From assembly GCF_013363975.1 (NCBI RefSeq), contig NZ_JABWGN010000004.1:547824-611823 (forward strand): a stretch of 64,000 nucleotides of DNA. Direction: 5' to 3'. This DNA comes from Nonomuraea montanisoli. GTDB taxonomy: Bacteria > Actinomycetota > Actinomycetes > Streptosporangiales > Streptosporangiaceae. How positions within the stretch are numbered: position 1 is the stretch's first letter; every line of letters begins with the position of its first letter. The notes under the pieces were generated by a model, which worked only from the letters and a program-made list of their open reading frames with translations, was not told the origin of the DNA and ran no database searches. Positions 20,671 to 29,873 of the stretch are shown piece by piece. Position numbers and translations under genes: made by a program.

Positions 20671-20683
20671 CTATCGGACCTAA

Positions 20684-20699
20684 ATTGGTTTAGACCACT
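20684..20699. promoter_or_regulatory. DasR-responsive-element-like palindrome upstream of gap
   Basis: ATTGGTTTAGACCACT matches, as I recall it, the DasR operator consensus AGTGGTCTAGACCACT at 14 of 16 positions, and its TGGT/ACCA arms are perfectly symmetric. It sits 65-80 bases before the gap start and between divergent genes. Binding by DasR or another GntR-family protein is an inference; no dasR gene is in the window. Confidence 0.5.
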
Positions 20700-20803
20700 G
20701 CAACCCCCGCCCTGCGTATCACCATTCCGGAGGCGTAATTTGTAGCGTTCGAGTAAAGTGCCCGACTCATCGGAGTAAATTCCGGCATTCTCTGGGGGCT
20801 GAG

Positions 20804-21457
20804 ATGTCACACCGCAGGTCCGGCCTGCTGTCCGGCCTGATCGTGGGCTTCGTCGCGATGCTGTTAGGAGTCGCGGGATATGCGGCCATGGTGGCCTACT
20901 CCAACCGCCTGCCATACGACGTGCGCTGGTTCGCGGGCGACCCGGCGCTCGTCTTGCCGGTCGCCTGCTGCCTGCTGGCCGGGTTGATCCTGGGCCTGGC
21001 CATGTGGACGATCCGGCCGCGCAGCCTGCTGCTGCCTTGGGTCGTGCTGCTGTACGCCTTCGGGGTGCGCGCGGCGGGGAGCGTCGCCGGCGTCGTGGTC
21101 TGGGCCGTGGACAACGGGTTCCCCATGACGACGTGGTTCGCCGAGAACCTCGACCGCATCGCGCAGGGCGTGTGGCTGGCCATGCGGACGTCCTGGCAGT
21201 TCTGGGCCGCCGTGGCCGCCGCGGCCGTGCCCGCTTTCCTGTTGACCCTCGTACGGGTGGTGCGGGTGCGCCGCCGGTGGCGGGCCGAGGCGGGCCCGGT
21301 CTCCCATCGCCGGCGCGACGGCGGCGAGCAGGCTACGGACCCGGCGGAGTCCGAGCCCGAGTACCGGGCGCCGTTCGAGCCGCTCCAGCCGCCCAAGCCG
21401 ACGCCCGCCGCGCCGACGGCCAACCTCTTCGCGCCCCGGGAGCCGGGCCAGAGCTGA
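20804..21457 (+). CDS. Hypothetical membrane protein
   Basis: 217 residues, not recognised. Four hydrophobic segments at about residues 8-30, 46-66, 72-100 and 125-150 suggest a small integral membrane protein. After a short Arg-rich positive patch (RVRRRWR), a charged, Pro-rich cytoplasmic tail of about 60 residues follows. The start is ATG at 20804; the upstream CTGGGGGCTGAG is only a weak ribosome site. The gene is divergent from gap and convergent with whiA across a long repeat-bearing gap. Confidence 0.75.
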   Translation: MSHRRSGLLSGLIVGFVAMLLGVAGYAAMVAYSNRLPYDVRWFAGDPALVLPVACCLLAGLILGLAMWTIRPRSLLLPWVVLLYAFGVRAAGSVAGVVVWAVDNGFPMTTWFAENLDRIAQGVWLAMRTSWQFWAAVAAAAVPAFLLTLVRVVRVRRRWRAEAGPVSHRRRDGGEQATDPAESEPEYRAPFEPLQPPKPTPAAPTANLFAPREPGQS

Positions 21458-22328
21458 CCCTGGCCACGGCGGGGCCGGCCGGTGCCCGCTCGGCCCGGGC
21501 CGCAGGGGTCACCCGGCCGGCCCGTGCCTCACGGGAGGCGCGCCCCGGACGTGCGGGCACGTCGCCACGGGCCGCGTTTCACGGGAAGACACAGCCGCGT
21601 GGCGTCGGGATCGCCGCACGGTCGGCACTCGCGTCGGCGGCACTCGCACGGTCGGCACTCGCGCGGGCGGCAGTGCGTGTACGAGGCACGTCCACGCGGC
21701 GGCGGCACGGCTCGGCCACGCTCGCGAGCGCCGCACGCATGCACGCGAGCCTCTCCCCGCATGGGGACGGCGGAGCAGCCCGCGCGGGCCACTCCGCGAC
21801 GGCACAGACACACGGACACCCGTCACACGCGCACGCCAACACCCGGAACGCACAGGCACCCCGACACCCCGGAGGCACGGACATCCCTGCCCCCCCAACA
21901 CCCGGATCCGGTGCGGTCAGGGCCCGGACGCCGGAACGGTCAGCACACCCGGACCCCGGAACGGTCAAGAGACCCGCACACCGAAACGGTCAGGACACCC
22001 GGACCCCGGAACGGTCAAGAGACCCGCACACCGAAACGGTCAGGACACCCAGACCCCGGAACGGTCAAGAGACCCGCACACCGAAACGGTCAGGACACCC
22101 AGACCCCGGAACGGTCAAGAGACCCGCACACCGAAACGGTCAGGACACCCGGACCCCGGAACGGTCAAGAGACCCGCACACCGAAACGGTCAGGACACCC
22201 AGACCCCGGAACGGTCAGGACGCCCGGACCCCGGAGCGGTCAGGCGCCGTCCAGCCAGGCGCCGATGCTGGGCGTGGGCACGCGCAGGCCACGACCTCGG
22301 CGGCGCGGAGGCGCTGCCGGAGCGGCTG
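21458..22328. other. 871-bp convergent intergenic region with minisatellites, no supported gene
   Basis: Lies between the ends of the membrane-protein gene and whiA. Several frames are open on both strands but show no family resemblance; their translations are simple Arg/Pro/Thr/Ser-rich strings. It holds a short 15-bp-period repeat near 21620-21680 (GGTCGGCACTCGC variants) and the 50-bp array described separately. Confidence 0.75.
21926..22250. repeat. 50-bp tandem repeat array built of two 25-bp half units
   Basis: About five full copies start near 21961, 22011, 22061, 22111 and 22161, with partial units on both sides. Each unit has two related halves sharing ACGGTCA and ACCC, one reading AAGAGACCC and the other GGACACCC. 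Copies differ mainly at one base (CCCGGACC or CCCAGACC). The period is not a multiple of three, which argues against a coding role. Confidence 0.9.
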
Positions 22329-23309
22329 TCAGGGCGCGAGCATGTCGACCGTGAGGTTGGCCTCCGTGTTGGGGATGCCGAGGTCGGAGGCGCGCTTGTC
22401 GGCCATGGCGAGCAGCCGCCGGATGCGGCCCGCAATCGCGTCCTTGGTCAGCGGCGGGTCGGCGATCTGCCCCAGTTCCTCAAGAGACGCCTGCTTGTGC
22501 TCCACCCGCAGCCGCCCGGCCACCACCAGGTGGTCCGGCGCCTCCTCACCGAGGATCTCCAGCGCCCGCTGCACCCGCGCCCCGGCGGCCACGGCGGCGC
22601 GGGCGGAGCGCCGGAGGTTGGCGTCGTCGAAGTTGGCCAGCCGGTTGGCGGTGGCGCGCACCTCCCGGCGCATGCGGCGCTCCTCCCAGGCCAGCACGCT
22701 GTCGTGCGCGCCGAGCCGGGTGAGCAGGGCGCTGATGGCGTCGCCGTCGCGGACCACGACCCGGTCGACGCCGCGCACCTCGCGCGCCTTGGCGTGGATC
22801 TTCAGCCGCCGCGCCGAGCCGACCAGCGCCAGCGCCGCCTCCGGACCCGGGCAGGTGACCTCGAGCGACATGGAACGGCCGGGCTCGGTGAGCGAGCCGT
22901 GCGCCAGGAACGCCCCCCGCCAGGCCGCCTCGGCGTCGCAGGCCGCCCCCGCGACGACCTGGCGGGGCAGCCCGCGCACGGGCCGCCCGTGGTTGTCGAT
23001 GAGGCCCGTCTGCCGGGCGAGCGCCTCACCGTCGCGGTAGACGCGTACGACGTAGCGCGATCCCTTGCGCAGGCCGGCCGGCGCGAGGACGAGAACCTCC
23101 GCCTTGTGGCCGAACACCTCGCCGATGTCCTTGATCAGCCGTCGCGCGGTGGCGTTGGTGTCGAGCTCCGCCTCGATCACGATGCGCCCGCCCACCAGGT
23201 GCAGACCGCTGGCGAACCGCAGCAGCGTGGAGACCTCGGCCTTGCGACAGCAAGGCTTCAGCACCGGTAGTCGGCTCAGCTCGTCCTTGACCACACCCGT
23301 CATCGCCAT
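22329..23309 (-). CDS. whiA: Sporulation regulator WhiA
   Basis: 326-residue DNA-binding protein that, with WhiB, drives the switch to sporulation septation in filamentous actinomycetes. The N-terminal part is the LAGLIDADG-like domain ([46 protein letters not shown]); the C-terminal helix-turn-helix follows [18 protein letters not shown] and includes [20 protein letters not shown]. Presence of whiA agrees with a spore-forming filamentous host, though non-sporulators also keep it. ATG at 23309 has GGAGG ten bases upstream. Part of uvrC-rapZ-yvcK-whiA, 71 bp after yvcK. Confidence 0.97.
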   Translation of the reverse strand: MAMTGVVKDELSRLPVLKPCCRKAEVSTLLRFASGLHLVGGRIVIEAELDTNATARRLIKDIGEVFGHKAEVLVLAPAGLRKGSRYVVRVYRDGEALARQTGLIDNHGRPVRGLPRQVVAGAACDAEAAWRGAFLAHGSLTEPGRSMSLEVTCPGPEAALALVGSARRLKIHAKAREVRGVDRVVVRDGDAISALLTRLGAHDSVLAWEERRMRREVRATANRLANFDDANLRRSARAAVAAGARVQRALEILGEEAPDHLVVAGRLRVEHKQASLEELGQIADPPLTKDAIAGRIRRLLAMADKRASDLGIPNTEANLTVDMLAP

Positions 23310-23380
23310 AAGCGTTAGTCCTCCCCCATTCAGACCGGCTCCCAGCAGTCTCTCGCACCTTCGCACCGCGCCGACCAGGA

Positions 23381-24910
23381 TCAACGCTTCTGGAGGAAAA
23401 TCTCGTCCAGGACGGAGGCAAGACGTCGTGGGTCGTGCCGGGGCGAGCCGTCGGCGGCGGCCACGTCGGCCAGCACCGTACGCCCGCCGAGCGCGGCCGC
23501 CGCCTTCTCCAGCGCGTCGAGGTCGTCGACCACGCCGGTGTCGGCCAGGATCACGTCGACCGTCAGGTCGGGCGCGTGCTGCCGGAGCACCTCCAGGTGC
23601 TGCTGGGGGGAGAAGTCGTCGGTCTCGCCGGCCTGCGGGGCGAGGTTGAGCGTGACCAGCCGTCTGGCCCGGGTCTCGTGCAGGGCCCTGGCCAGTTCGG
23701 GCACCTTGAGATGCGGCAGGACGCTGGTGAACCACGATCCGGGCCCGAACACCACCCAGTCGGCCTCCAGCACCGCTTCGATCGCCTCGGGCCGGGCCGG
23801 CGGGTTCTCGGGGACGAGGGAGACGGCCTGCACGCGACCGGGCGTCAGGGCGCACGCCACCTGGCCGCACACGGTGGAGGTGACGCCGTCGAGCTCCACC
23901 TCGGCCACGATGTCGAGCGGCACGGACGCCATGGGCAGCACGCGGCCCTGGGCGCCGAGCAGCCGTCCGACCCAGTCGAGACCGGCCACGGGGTCGCCCA
24001 GCAGCTCCCAGAGCGCGACGATGAGCAGGTTGCCGACGGCGTGGCCGTGCAGTTCGCCCTCGCTGCGGAAGCGGTGCTGGACGACCTCGCTCCAGGTGAT
24101 GCCCCACTCGTCGTCGCCGCACAGCGCGGCCAGCGCCATGCGCAGGTCTCCGGGGGGCAGCACGCCGAGCTCGCGGCGCAGCCGGCCGCTGGAGCCGCCG
24201 TCGTCGGCCACGGTGACGACGGCCGTGAGCGCGTCGGTGACGGACCGCAGCGCGGACAGGGAGGCGTACAGGCCGTGGCCGCCGCCGAGGGCCACGACGC
24301 GCGGCCCACGCGGCCGCGTCCCGCACTCCGGCGAGGCGCCCGCGGACGGCACGACAGCCGCCTCCGACACCCCCGCGGGGAGCTTGACGCCCGGGAGCGG
24401 CAACCCCACGGACGGCATGACGCCCGGACCGGGCAACCGCACGGACGGCGATCCCGCGGACGGCGATCCCACGGACGGTGTCTCTGCGGACGGTGTCTCT
24501 GCGGACGATGAAGCGGCCGCTGAGGGGGATCCCGCCGACGGCGAAACGCCCGTGAGCAGGGGGCTGGGAGAAGGAGATTCCGGAGATTCCGGAGATGACG
24601 AGACGCCCGCGAGCGGCGAACCCCCGGACGGCGTGATGTCATCGCCCGCAGACCCCGCGGACAGCCTGCCCACGGTCGGCGTGACCTCGTCGCCCGCCGC
24701 CCCTTCCGACAGCGGGCCTACGGTCGACGTGACGTCATCGCCCGCAGACGGCCGACCCGAGGACGGCGTGACGTGGTCGCCCGCCGAGCTCCCGGACGGC
24801 CGGCCTACGGTCGGCGTGGCGTCGTCGGAGGCCGCCCCAGCGGACGGCCCGGCGGATGTGGACGGCCGCTCCGGGTAGGACGCGCTCCGGTCCTGGTGGT
24901 CATGGGTCAC
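23381..24910 (-). CDS. yvcK: YvcK family gluconeogenesis/envelope factor with ~200-residue disordered N-terminus
   Basis: YvcK/CofD-like protein; relatives bind UDP-sugars and are required for growth on gluconeogenic carbon and for normal peptidoglycan synthesis. The family core begins at about residue 200 with [17 protein letters not shown] and continues with [22 protein letters not shown] and [16 protein letters not shown]. Before it lies an extension of Ser, Pro, Gly, Thr and Asp in degenerate repeats resembling [14 protein letters not shown]. The start is GTG at 24910, overlapping the rapZ stop by four bases, which favours the long form; a later start just before the core cannot be excluded. 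Confidence 0.9.
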   Translation of the reverse strand: MTHDHQDRSASYPERPSTSAGPSAGAASDDATPTVGRPSGSSAGDHVTPSSGRPSAGDDVTSTVGPLSEGAAGDEVTPTVGRLSAGSAGDDITPSGGSPLAGVSSSPESPESPSPSPLLTGVSPSAGSPSAAASSSAETPSAETPSVGSPSAGSPSVRLPGPGVMPSVGLPLPGVKLPAGVSEAAVVPSAGASPECGTRPRGPRVVALGGGHGLYASLSALRSVTDALTAVVTVADDGGSSGRLRRELGVLPPGDLRMALAALCGDDEWGITWSEVVQHRFRSEGELHGHAVGNLLIVALWELLGDPVAGLDWVGRLLGAQGRVLPMASVPLDIVAEVELDGVTSTVCGQVACALTPGRVQAVSLVPENPPARPEAIEAVLEADWVVFGPGSWFTSVLPHLKVPELARALHETRARRLVTLNLAPQAGETDDFSPQQHLEVLRQHAPDLTVDVILADTGVVDDLDALEKAAAALGGRTVLADVAAADGSPRHDPRRLASVLDEIFLQKR

Positions 24911-25887
24911 TCCCGCCCCACATCCCGGTGGCTCACCTGGACCTCCATCCCGCGGTCGCGCAGGCGGGCGGCGACCTGCTCGGCCATCGCGACGCTCCGG
25001 TGCTTGCCGCCCGTGCAGCCCACCGCCAGCGTCGCATAGCTCTTGCCCTCGCGGGCATAGCCGGCCGCGACCACCTTCAGGACCTCCTCGTACGCGTCGA
25101 GGAACTCCTTGGCCCCCGGCTGCCCCAGCACGTACTCGCGCACCGGCGTGTCGAGGCCGTTCATCGGCCGCAGCTCGGGCACCCAGTGGGGATTGGGCAG
25201 GAACCGGCAGTCGACCACGAGGTCGGCGTCGACCGGCAGGCCGTACTTGAAGCCGAAGGACACCACGTTGACCCGCAGACCGGGACGGTCCTCGCCGCCG
25301 AAGTAGGCGACGATCTTGTTGCGGAGTTCGTGGACGTTGTGGGAGGAGGTGTCGATGACCAGGTCGGCGTTGGCCCGCACCTCGCGCAGGATGCCGCGCT
25401 CGCGGGCGATGCCGTCGACGAGCCGGCCCTCGCCCTGCAGCGGGTGCGGGCGGCGGACGTTCTCGAAGCGGCGCACCAGTTCCTCGTCGCTGGCCTCCAG
25501 GAACACGACCCGCACCCGCACGCCGCGCCCCTCCAGCTCCTCGATGGCGGCGTTGAGGTCGGTGGTGAAGGCGAGGCTGCGCACGTCGACCACGGCCGCG
25601 ACCTTGTCGGCGGCCAGCTTGACCTTGCCGGCCTCCTCGGCCATGGCGAACAGCAGGCCCGGCGGCAGGTTGTCGATGACGAACCAGCCGAGGTCCTCCA
25701 GGGCCTTGGCGGCGGTGCTGCGTCCCGCCCCGGACATGCCGGTGACGATGACGAACGCCGGATCCCGGCTGTCGTCCCTGTCGCCCTGCACCGCGGCGGC
25801 CGCGGCGGCAGCGACCGCTGCCGCGGCCTCCCCCGCCGCACCCTCCGGCGGGGCGCTGCGCTTGTCGTTGTCTTCGGCGGCGCTCAT
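24907..25887 (-). CDS. rapZ: RNase adapter / nucleotide-binding protein RapZ
   Basis: RapZ family (YvcJ-like) P-loop ATPase/GTPase; in enterobacteria it controls glucosamine-6-phosphate synthase through small RNAs, while in actinobacteria its role is less clear. Walker A TGMSGAGRS follows a 43-residue Ala-rich N-terminal extension. Later motifs are VIDNLPPGLL, VVFLEASDEELVRRF and the C-terminal AVGCTGGKHRSVAMAE. 326 residues, about 35 longer than usual because of the N-terminus. The start is ATG at 25887, four bases after the uvrC stop, so it lies within the uvrC-rapZ-yvcK-whiA operon. Confidence 0.95.
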   Translation of the reverse strand: MSAAEDNDKRSAPPEGAAGEAAAAVAAAAAAAVQGDRDDSRDPAFVIVTGMSGAGRSTAAKALEDLGWFVIDNLPPGLLFAMAEEAGKVKLAADKVAAVVDVRSLAFTTDLNAAIEELEGRGVRVRVVFLEASDEELVRRFENVRRPHPLQGEGRLVDGIARERGILREVRANADLVIDTSSHNVHELRNKIVAYFGGEDRPGLRVNVVSFGFKYGLPVDADLVVDCRFLPNPHWVPELRPMNGLDTPVREYVLGQPGAKEFLDAYEEVLKVVAAGYAREGKSYATLAVGCTGGKHRSVAMAEQVAARLRDRGMEVQVSHRDVGRE

Positions 25888-25891
25888 CGTC

Positions 25892-27979
25892 TCACTCCGT
25901 TCGGCCGCTCGGTCGGTCCGGCCCGGCGGCTTCGCCCGGGACCGTGACGGCGACGCCGCTCGTGGCTTCCGCCTCGACCAGGGCGTCGGCGCCGCTCGGG
26001 CCGCCCGCGCCGGCGGCCGGCTGTGCGGGCGCCGCCTCGCTGGTGGTCACGGTTGACTCCCCTCTCAGCGTCGACACGATCACCTCCGCGGTCGACCGGC
26101 CGATGCCGGGGACCTCGCAGATCTCCGCCACGGTGGCCTCGCGAAGCCGTTTCACGGAGCCGAAGTGCTTGAGCAGCGCCTGCCTCCGCGCCGGGCCGAG
26201 ACCGGGCACGCCGTCGAGCGCGCTCTCCTTCACGGTCTTGGACCTCTTGGACCGATGGTAGGTGATGGCGAACCGGTGCGCCTCGTCACGCACCCGTTGC
26301 AGCAGGTAGAGGCCCTCGCTTGAACGAGGCATGATCACCGGCTGGTCGTCGCCGGGCAGCCAGACCTCCTCCAGCCGCTTGGCCAGGCCGCACACGGCGA
26401 CGTCGTCGATGCCGAGCTCGTCGAGCGCCCGCTGGGCGGCGGCGGCCTGCGGCCCGGCGCCGTCGACGACGACGAGGTTGGGCGGGTAGGCGAACTTGCG
26501 CGGCTTGCCGGTCTCGGGGTCGATGAGCCCGTGGGCCTCGTCGTCGGCGGCCAGCTCGCCGGTGGCCGAGCGTTCCTCCAGGTAGCGGCGGAACCTGCGG
26601 GTGATCACCTCGTAGATCGAGGCGACGTCGCCCTCCTTGGTCTTGACGGCGAAGCGGCGGTACTCGCTCTTGCGGGCCAGGCCGTCCTCGAAGACGACCA
26701 TGGAGGCCACCACGTTCTCGCCCTGGAGGTGGGAGACGTCGTAGCACTCGACGCGCAGGGGCGCCTGGTCGAGGTCGAGCGCGTCGGCGATCTCCTGCAG
26801 CGCCTTGCTGCGGGTGGTCAGGTCGCTGGCGCGGCGGATCTTGTGCTGGGCCAGCGACTCCAGGGCGTTGCGGCCCACGGTCTCCAGCAGCGCCTTCTTG
26901 TCGCCGCGCTGCGGCACCCGCACCTCGACCCGGGCCCGGCGCTGCTCGGACAGCAGCTCGGCGACCGCCGCCGCGTCGGGCGGCAGCTCGGGCACGAGCA
27001 CCTCGCGGGGCATCGAATCGGGGCTCGCCTCGCCGTACATCTGGAGCAGGAACTGCTCGACCAGCTCGCCGGGCGTGGTCTCCTCGACCTTGTCGACGAC
27101 CCAGCCGCGCTGACCGCGGATGCGGCCGCCGCGCACGTAGAAGACCTGGACGGCGGCTTCGAGCGGGTCCTCGGCCAGGGCGATGACGTCGGCGTCGGTG
27201 CCCTCGCCGAGCACGACCGCCTGCTTCTCCAGGGCGCGCTGGAGCGCCTGGATGTCGTCGCGCAGCCGGGCGGCGCGCTCGTACTCCTGCTCGGCGGCGG
27301 CGTCGCGCATCTCCTTCTCCAGCCGCTTGATGAAGCGGCTGGTGTTGCCGGCCATGAAGTCGCAGAAGTCCTCGGCGAGCTCGCGGTGCTCCTCCGGGGT
27401 GACCCGGCCGACGCACGGCGCCGAGCACTTGTCGATGTAGCCGAGCAGGCAGGGCCGGCCGATCTGCCCGGCCCGCTTGAACACCCCGGCGCTGCACGTG
27501 CGCACCGGGAAGACGCGCAGCAGCAGGTCGACGGTCTCGCGGATGGCCCAGGCGTGGGAGTAGGGGCCGAAGTAGCGGGTGCCCTTGCGCTTGGCGCCGC
27601 GCATCACCTGCACGCGCGGGAAGTCCTCGCCCATGGTGACGGCGAGGTACGGGTAGGACTTGTCGTCGCGGTACTTGACGTTGAAGCGCGGGTCGAACTC
27701 CTTGATCCAGGAGTATTCGAGCTGCAGCGCCTCGACCTCGGTGCCGACGACGGTCCAGTCGACGTCGGCCGCCGTGGTCAGCATCGACTGGGTGCGGGGG
27801 TGCAGGGCCGAGAAGTCGGCGAAGTACGAGTTGAGCCGCTGCCGCAGGCTCTTGGCCTTGCCGACGTAGATCACCCGGCCGTGCGCGTCCCTGAACCGGT
27901 AGACCCCCGGGGACTCGGGGATGGACCCGGGCCGGGGCCGGAAGCTCAAGGGGGTGCCCGCTGATCTCGCCACGTTCAC
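25892..27979 (-). CDS. uvrC: Excinuclease ABC subunit C
   Basis: Makes both incisions in nucleotide excision repair. 695 residues. Seen: GIY-YIG nuclease at the N-terminus ([20 protein letters not shown]), UvrB-binding UVR motif ([27 protein letters not shown] region, about residues 210-240), the RNase-H-like C-nuclease with [20 protein letters not shown], and a helix-hairpin-helix pair near the end ([29 protein letters not shown]). A roughly 60-residue Ala/Gly/Pro-rich tail follows. It starts with GTG at 27979 (GTG at 27973 also possible) and begins the operon that ends with whiA. Confidence 0.97.
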   Translation of the reverse strand: MNVARSAGTPLSFRPRPGSIPESPGVYRFRDAHGRVIYVGKAKSLRQRLNSYFADFSALHPRTQSMLTTAADVDWTVVGTEVEALQLEYSWIKEFDPRFNVKYRDDKSYPYLAVTMGEDFPRVQVMRGAKRKGTRYFGPYSHAWAIRETVDLLLRVFPVRTCSAGVFKRAGQIGRPCLLGYIDKCSAPCVGRVTPEEHRELAEDFCDFMAGNTSRFIKRLEKEMRDAAAEQEYERAARLRDDIQALQRALEKQAVVLGEGTDADVIALAEDPLEAAVQVFYVRGGRIRGQRGWVVDKVEETTPGELVEQFLLQMYGEASPDSMPREVLVPELPPDAAAVAELLSEQRRARVEVRVPQRGDKKALLETVGRNALESLAQHKIRRASDLTTRSKALQEIADALDLDQAPLRVECYDVSHLQGENVVASMVVFEDGLARKSEYRRFAVKTKEGDVASIYEVITRRFRRYLEERSATGELAADDEAHGLIDPETGKPRKFAYPPNLVVVDGAGPQAAAAQRALDELGIDDVAVCGLAKRLEEVWLPGDDQPVIMPRSSEGLYLLQRVRDEAHRFAITYHRSKRSKTVKESALDGVPGLGPARRQALLKHFGSVKRLREATVAEICEVPGIGRSTAEVIVSTLRGESTVTTSEAAPAQPAAGAGGPSGADALVEAEATSGVAVTVPGEAAGPDRPSGRTE

Positions 27980-28039
27980 AGACTAACGGCCTCCACCGAC
28001 AACCCCTGCCGCGCCGGACAGGACCGAGGGCATGGTCGT

Positions 28040-28099
28040 GGCCCTGCACAGGAGCCTCGCGGGTGTGGCGTGGGCCCGGCGAGGGACCTGTGCAGGGCC
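28040..28099. terminator. Long two-tier stem-loop downstream of Rieske gene 1
   Basis: Perfect 13-bp outer arms (GGCCCTGCACAGG / CCTGTGCAGGGCC) enclose, after a two-base bulge on each side, a 6-bp inner stem (CCTCGC/GCGAGG) and an 18-base loop. It lies between the Rieske gene stop at 28112 and the uvrC start at 27979. There is no T run, so a terminator or processing role is likely but unproven. Confidence 0.55.
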
Positions 28100-28111
28100 G
28101 TACGGAACGGC

Positions 28112-28579
28112 CTAGGCCAGGGTGATCTGGTCGCCCTCCACCTTGATCTGCTTCTCGGGAAGCGGCTGGTCGGCCGGCCCGCCGGCGACCGCGCCGTCCT
28201 GGATCTTGAACTTGCTGCCGTGGCACGGGCAGTCGATCGTCCCGTCGGCCACCTTGGCGACCAGGCATCCCTTGTGGGTGCAGACCGCGCTGAAGGCCTT
28301 GAACTGCCCGGCCGCGGGCTGGACCACCACGATCTTCTGCTCCTTGAAGATCGTGCCGCCTCCCACCGGGATGTCGCCCGTCTTGGCCAGGGCGCCGCCC
28401 GCGGACGAGCCGGTGCTCCCGGCGCTCGGCGCGCCGGACCCGCTCGTGGACTGTCCGGTGGACTCGGTGGCGGTGGTCGAACCGCTCTCACCGCCGCCAC
28501 AGGCGGTCAGCGCCAGCGAAAGGCCACCCACGCCCACGCCCGCGATCACCGCCCTGCGGCTCTGAAGGTCGTCTGCCAT
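28112..28579 (-). CDS. Rieske [2Fe-2S] lipoprotein 1
   Basis: 155 residues. The N-terminus combines a twin-arginine signal (SRRAVIAGVGVGG) with a lipobox ending LTAC, so the mature protein should be exported folded and anchored by lipid at Cys. A Ser/Gly/Thr-rich linker of about 40 residues precedes the Rieske fold. Cluster ligands are seen as CTHKGC and CPCHGS. Electron partner unknown; it is not next to cytochrome bc genes. ATG at 28579 has AGGTGAG five bases before it, inside a small inverted repeat. First (gene-distal) of three tandem paralogues. Confidence 0.9.
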   Translation of the reverse strand: MADDLQSRRAVIAGVGVGGLSLALTACGGGESGSTTATESTGQSTSGSGAPSAGSTGSSAGGALAKTGDIPVGGGTIFKEQKIVVVQPAAGQFKAFSAVCTHKGCLVAKVADGTIDCPCHGSKFKIQDGAVAGGPADQPLPEKQIKVEGDQITLA

Positions 28580-28625
28580 ACGTCTCACCTAACCGCACTC
28601 AGGTGAGAAAAGCATGAAAGTTGAA

Positions 28626-29126
28626 TCAGACGAGCATGATCCTGTCGCCGTCCACCTTGATCTTCTTCTCGGCGAGCGGCTGGTCGGCGGGCCCGGCGGC
28701 CACGGAACCGTCGTCGATCTTGAACTTGCTGCCGTGGCAGGGACAGTTGATCGTGCCGTTCGAGACGCTGGCCACCGTGCACCCCGCGTGGGTGCAGACC
28801 GCCGTGAAGGCCCTGAACTCCCCGTCCGCCGGCTGGGTGACGACGATCTTCTGGCTCTCGAAGACCTTGCCGCCGCCGGAGGGGATGTCGGAGGTGTCGG
28901 CGATCGCCTTGCCGCCGCCCGACGAGGACTTCTTCTTCGGCGCCGCGGACGACTCCTCGGCCTGCGGCTCGTCGGCCGGAGACTCCTCGGCCGTGGACTC
29001 CTCCGTGACGGGAGGGAGGCTGCCCTGGGTGGCGGGGTCGCCGTAGCTGGCGCAGGCGGTCAGGACCACGGCCAGCCCGGCGCCTCCGGCTCCCAGCACA
29101 ACCGCCCTGCGCGTCGTATCCGTCAT
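28626..29126 (-). CDS. Rieske [2Fe-2S] lipoprotein 2
   Basis: 166 residues, with the same architecture as its neighbour: twin-arginine signal (TTRRAVVLGAGG), lipobox VLTAC, an acidic Glu/Ser-rich linker to about residue 80, then a Rieske domain with CTHAGC and CPCHGS. ATG at 29126 is supported by GGAGGAA six bases upstream. It is about 75 percent alike to paralogue 1 in the cluster region by eye, but the linkers are unrelated, suggesting duplication with fast linker divergence. Probably a surface electron carrier. Confidence 0.9.
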   Translation of the reverse strand: MTDTTRRAVVLGAGGAGLAVVLTACASYGDPATQGSLPPVTEESTAEESPADEPQAEESSAAPKKKSSSGGGKAIADTSDIPSGGGKVFESQKIVVTQPADGEFRAFTAVCTHAGCTVASVSNGTINCPCHGSKFKIDDGSVAAGPADQPLAEKKIKVDGDRIMLV

Positions 29127-29262
29127 GGTGCGTTCCTCCAGGTTCGGGTCTCAATCCCAGGTACGCCGGCGCCCGCCGACCGGTTCAGCGTCGCGCGCGC
29201 CGATCCGGAGAACCACGCACAATTACCGGTTCGCCCCGTCCCGTCCGACGTCACCGGGGACG

Positions 29263-29733
29263 TCACACGGCGACGATGCCGTCGCCCACCACCTTCACCT
29301 GGTACGCCGTGAGCGGCGCCGTGGCGGGACCCTTGAGGCACTTGCCGCTGTCGGCGGCGAACTCGCTGCCGTGGCAGGGGCAGGTCATGACGGAGTCCTG
29401 CGGGGAGCCGACGGCGCAGCCACGATGGGGGCAGACGGCGCTGAACGCCTTGAACACGCCCTCCGCCGGCTGGGTGATCATGATCTTCCACTGCTCGACG
29501 AGGGTGCCGCCGCCGACCGGCACGTCCGCCGTCTTCGCGAGGACCTGCCCCTTGATGCTCTGGACGGGGGCGGTCTCCTGACCTCCGACGCCGCAGCCGG
29601 CGACCGCCAGCCCGCACACGGCCGCGCCCGCGACCCCCAGGGCCTCGCGCCGCCCGACCATCCGGCCGCCCCGGGCGTCCCCCGGCCCCTCTTCGATGGC
29701 GGGCATGGCGAAGCCCCGCTCCGAACCCCTCAT
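29263..29733 (-). CDS. Rieske [2Fe-2S] lipoprotein 3
   Basis: 156 residues from ATG 29733. The twin-arginine motif (GRREALGVAGAAV) is followed by a lipobox ending AGC, a shorter linker than in the other two, and the Rieske motifs CPHRGC and CPCHGS. The first pair has Pro in place of the usual Thr after Cys. About 24 residues precede the signal, so a later start (ATG 29706 or 29661) is possible. It is the promoter-proximal member of the three-gene set and divergent from a DUF2306 membrane protein gene. Confidence 0.85.
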   Translation of the reverse strand: MRGSERGFAMPAIEEGPGDARGGRMVGRREALGVAGAAVCGLAVAGCGVGGQETAPVQSIKGQVLAKTADVPVGGGTLVEQWKIMITQPAEGVFKAFSAVCPHRGCAVGSPQDSVMTCPCHGSEFAADSGKCLKGPATAPLTAYQVKVVGDGIVAV

Positions 29734-29873
29734 GTGCTGCCGACCCTTCCGCGTCGCCGCTGACCCCCTGCAGGTCAGGCCCACAAGACCGGTCATCACT
29801 GTAGGGGCGGCCGCCTCCGGTCCGGTCAGCGGGTGGTGCGTGATCGGTCAGCGGGGCGGGCGATGCTGCCGCC

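Noticed and set aside
21926..22250. Possible CRISPR array
   Set aside because: Units are contiguous with no unique spacers, and no cas genes are nearby.
21482..22354. Open frame through the 50-bp array giving repeated TPERSRDPHTETV-type peptides
   Set aside because: A 50-bp period shifts frame each unit, all three forward frames are open, there is no convincing ribosome site, and it runs into whiA antisense.
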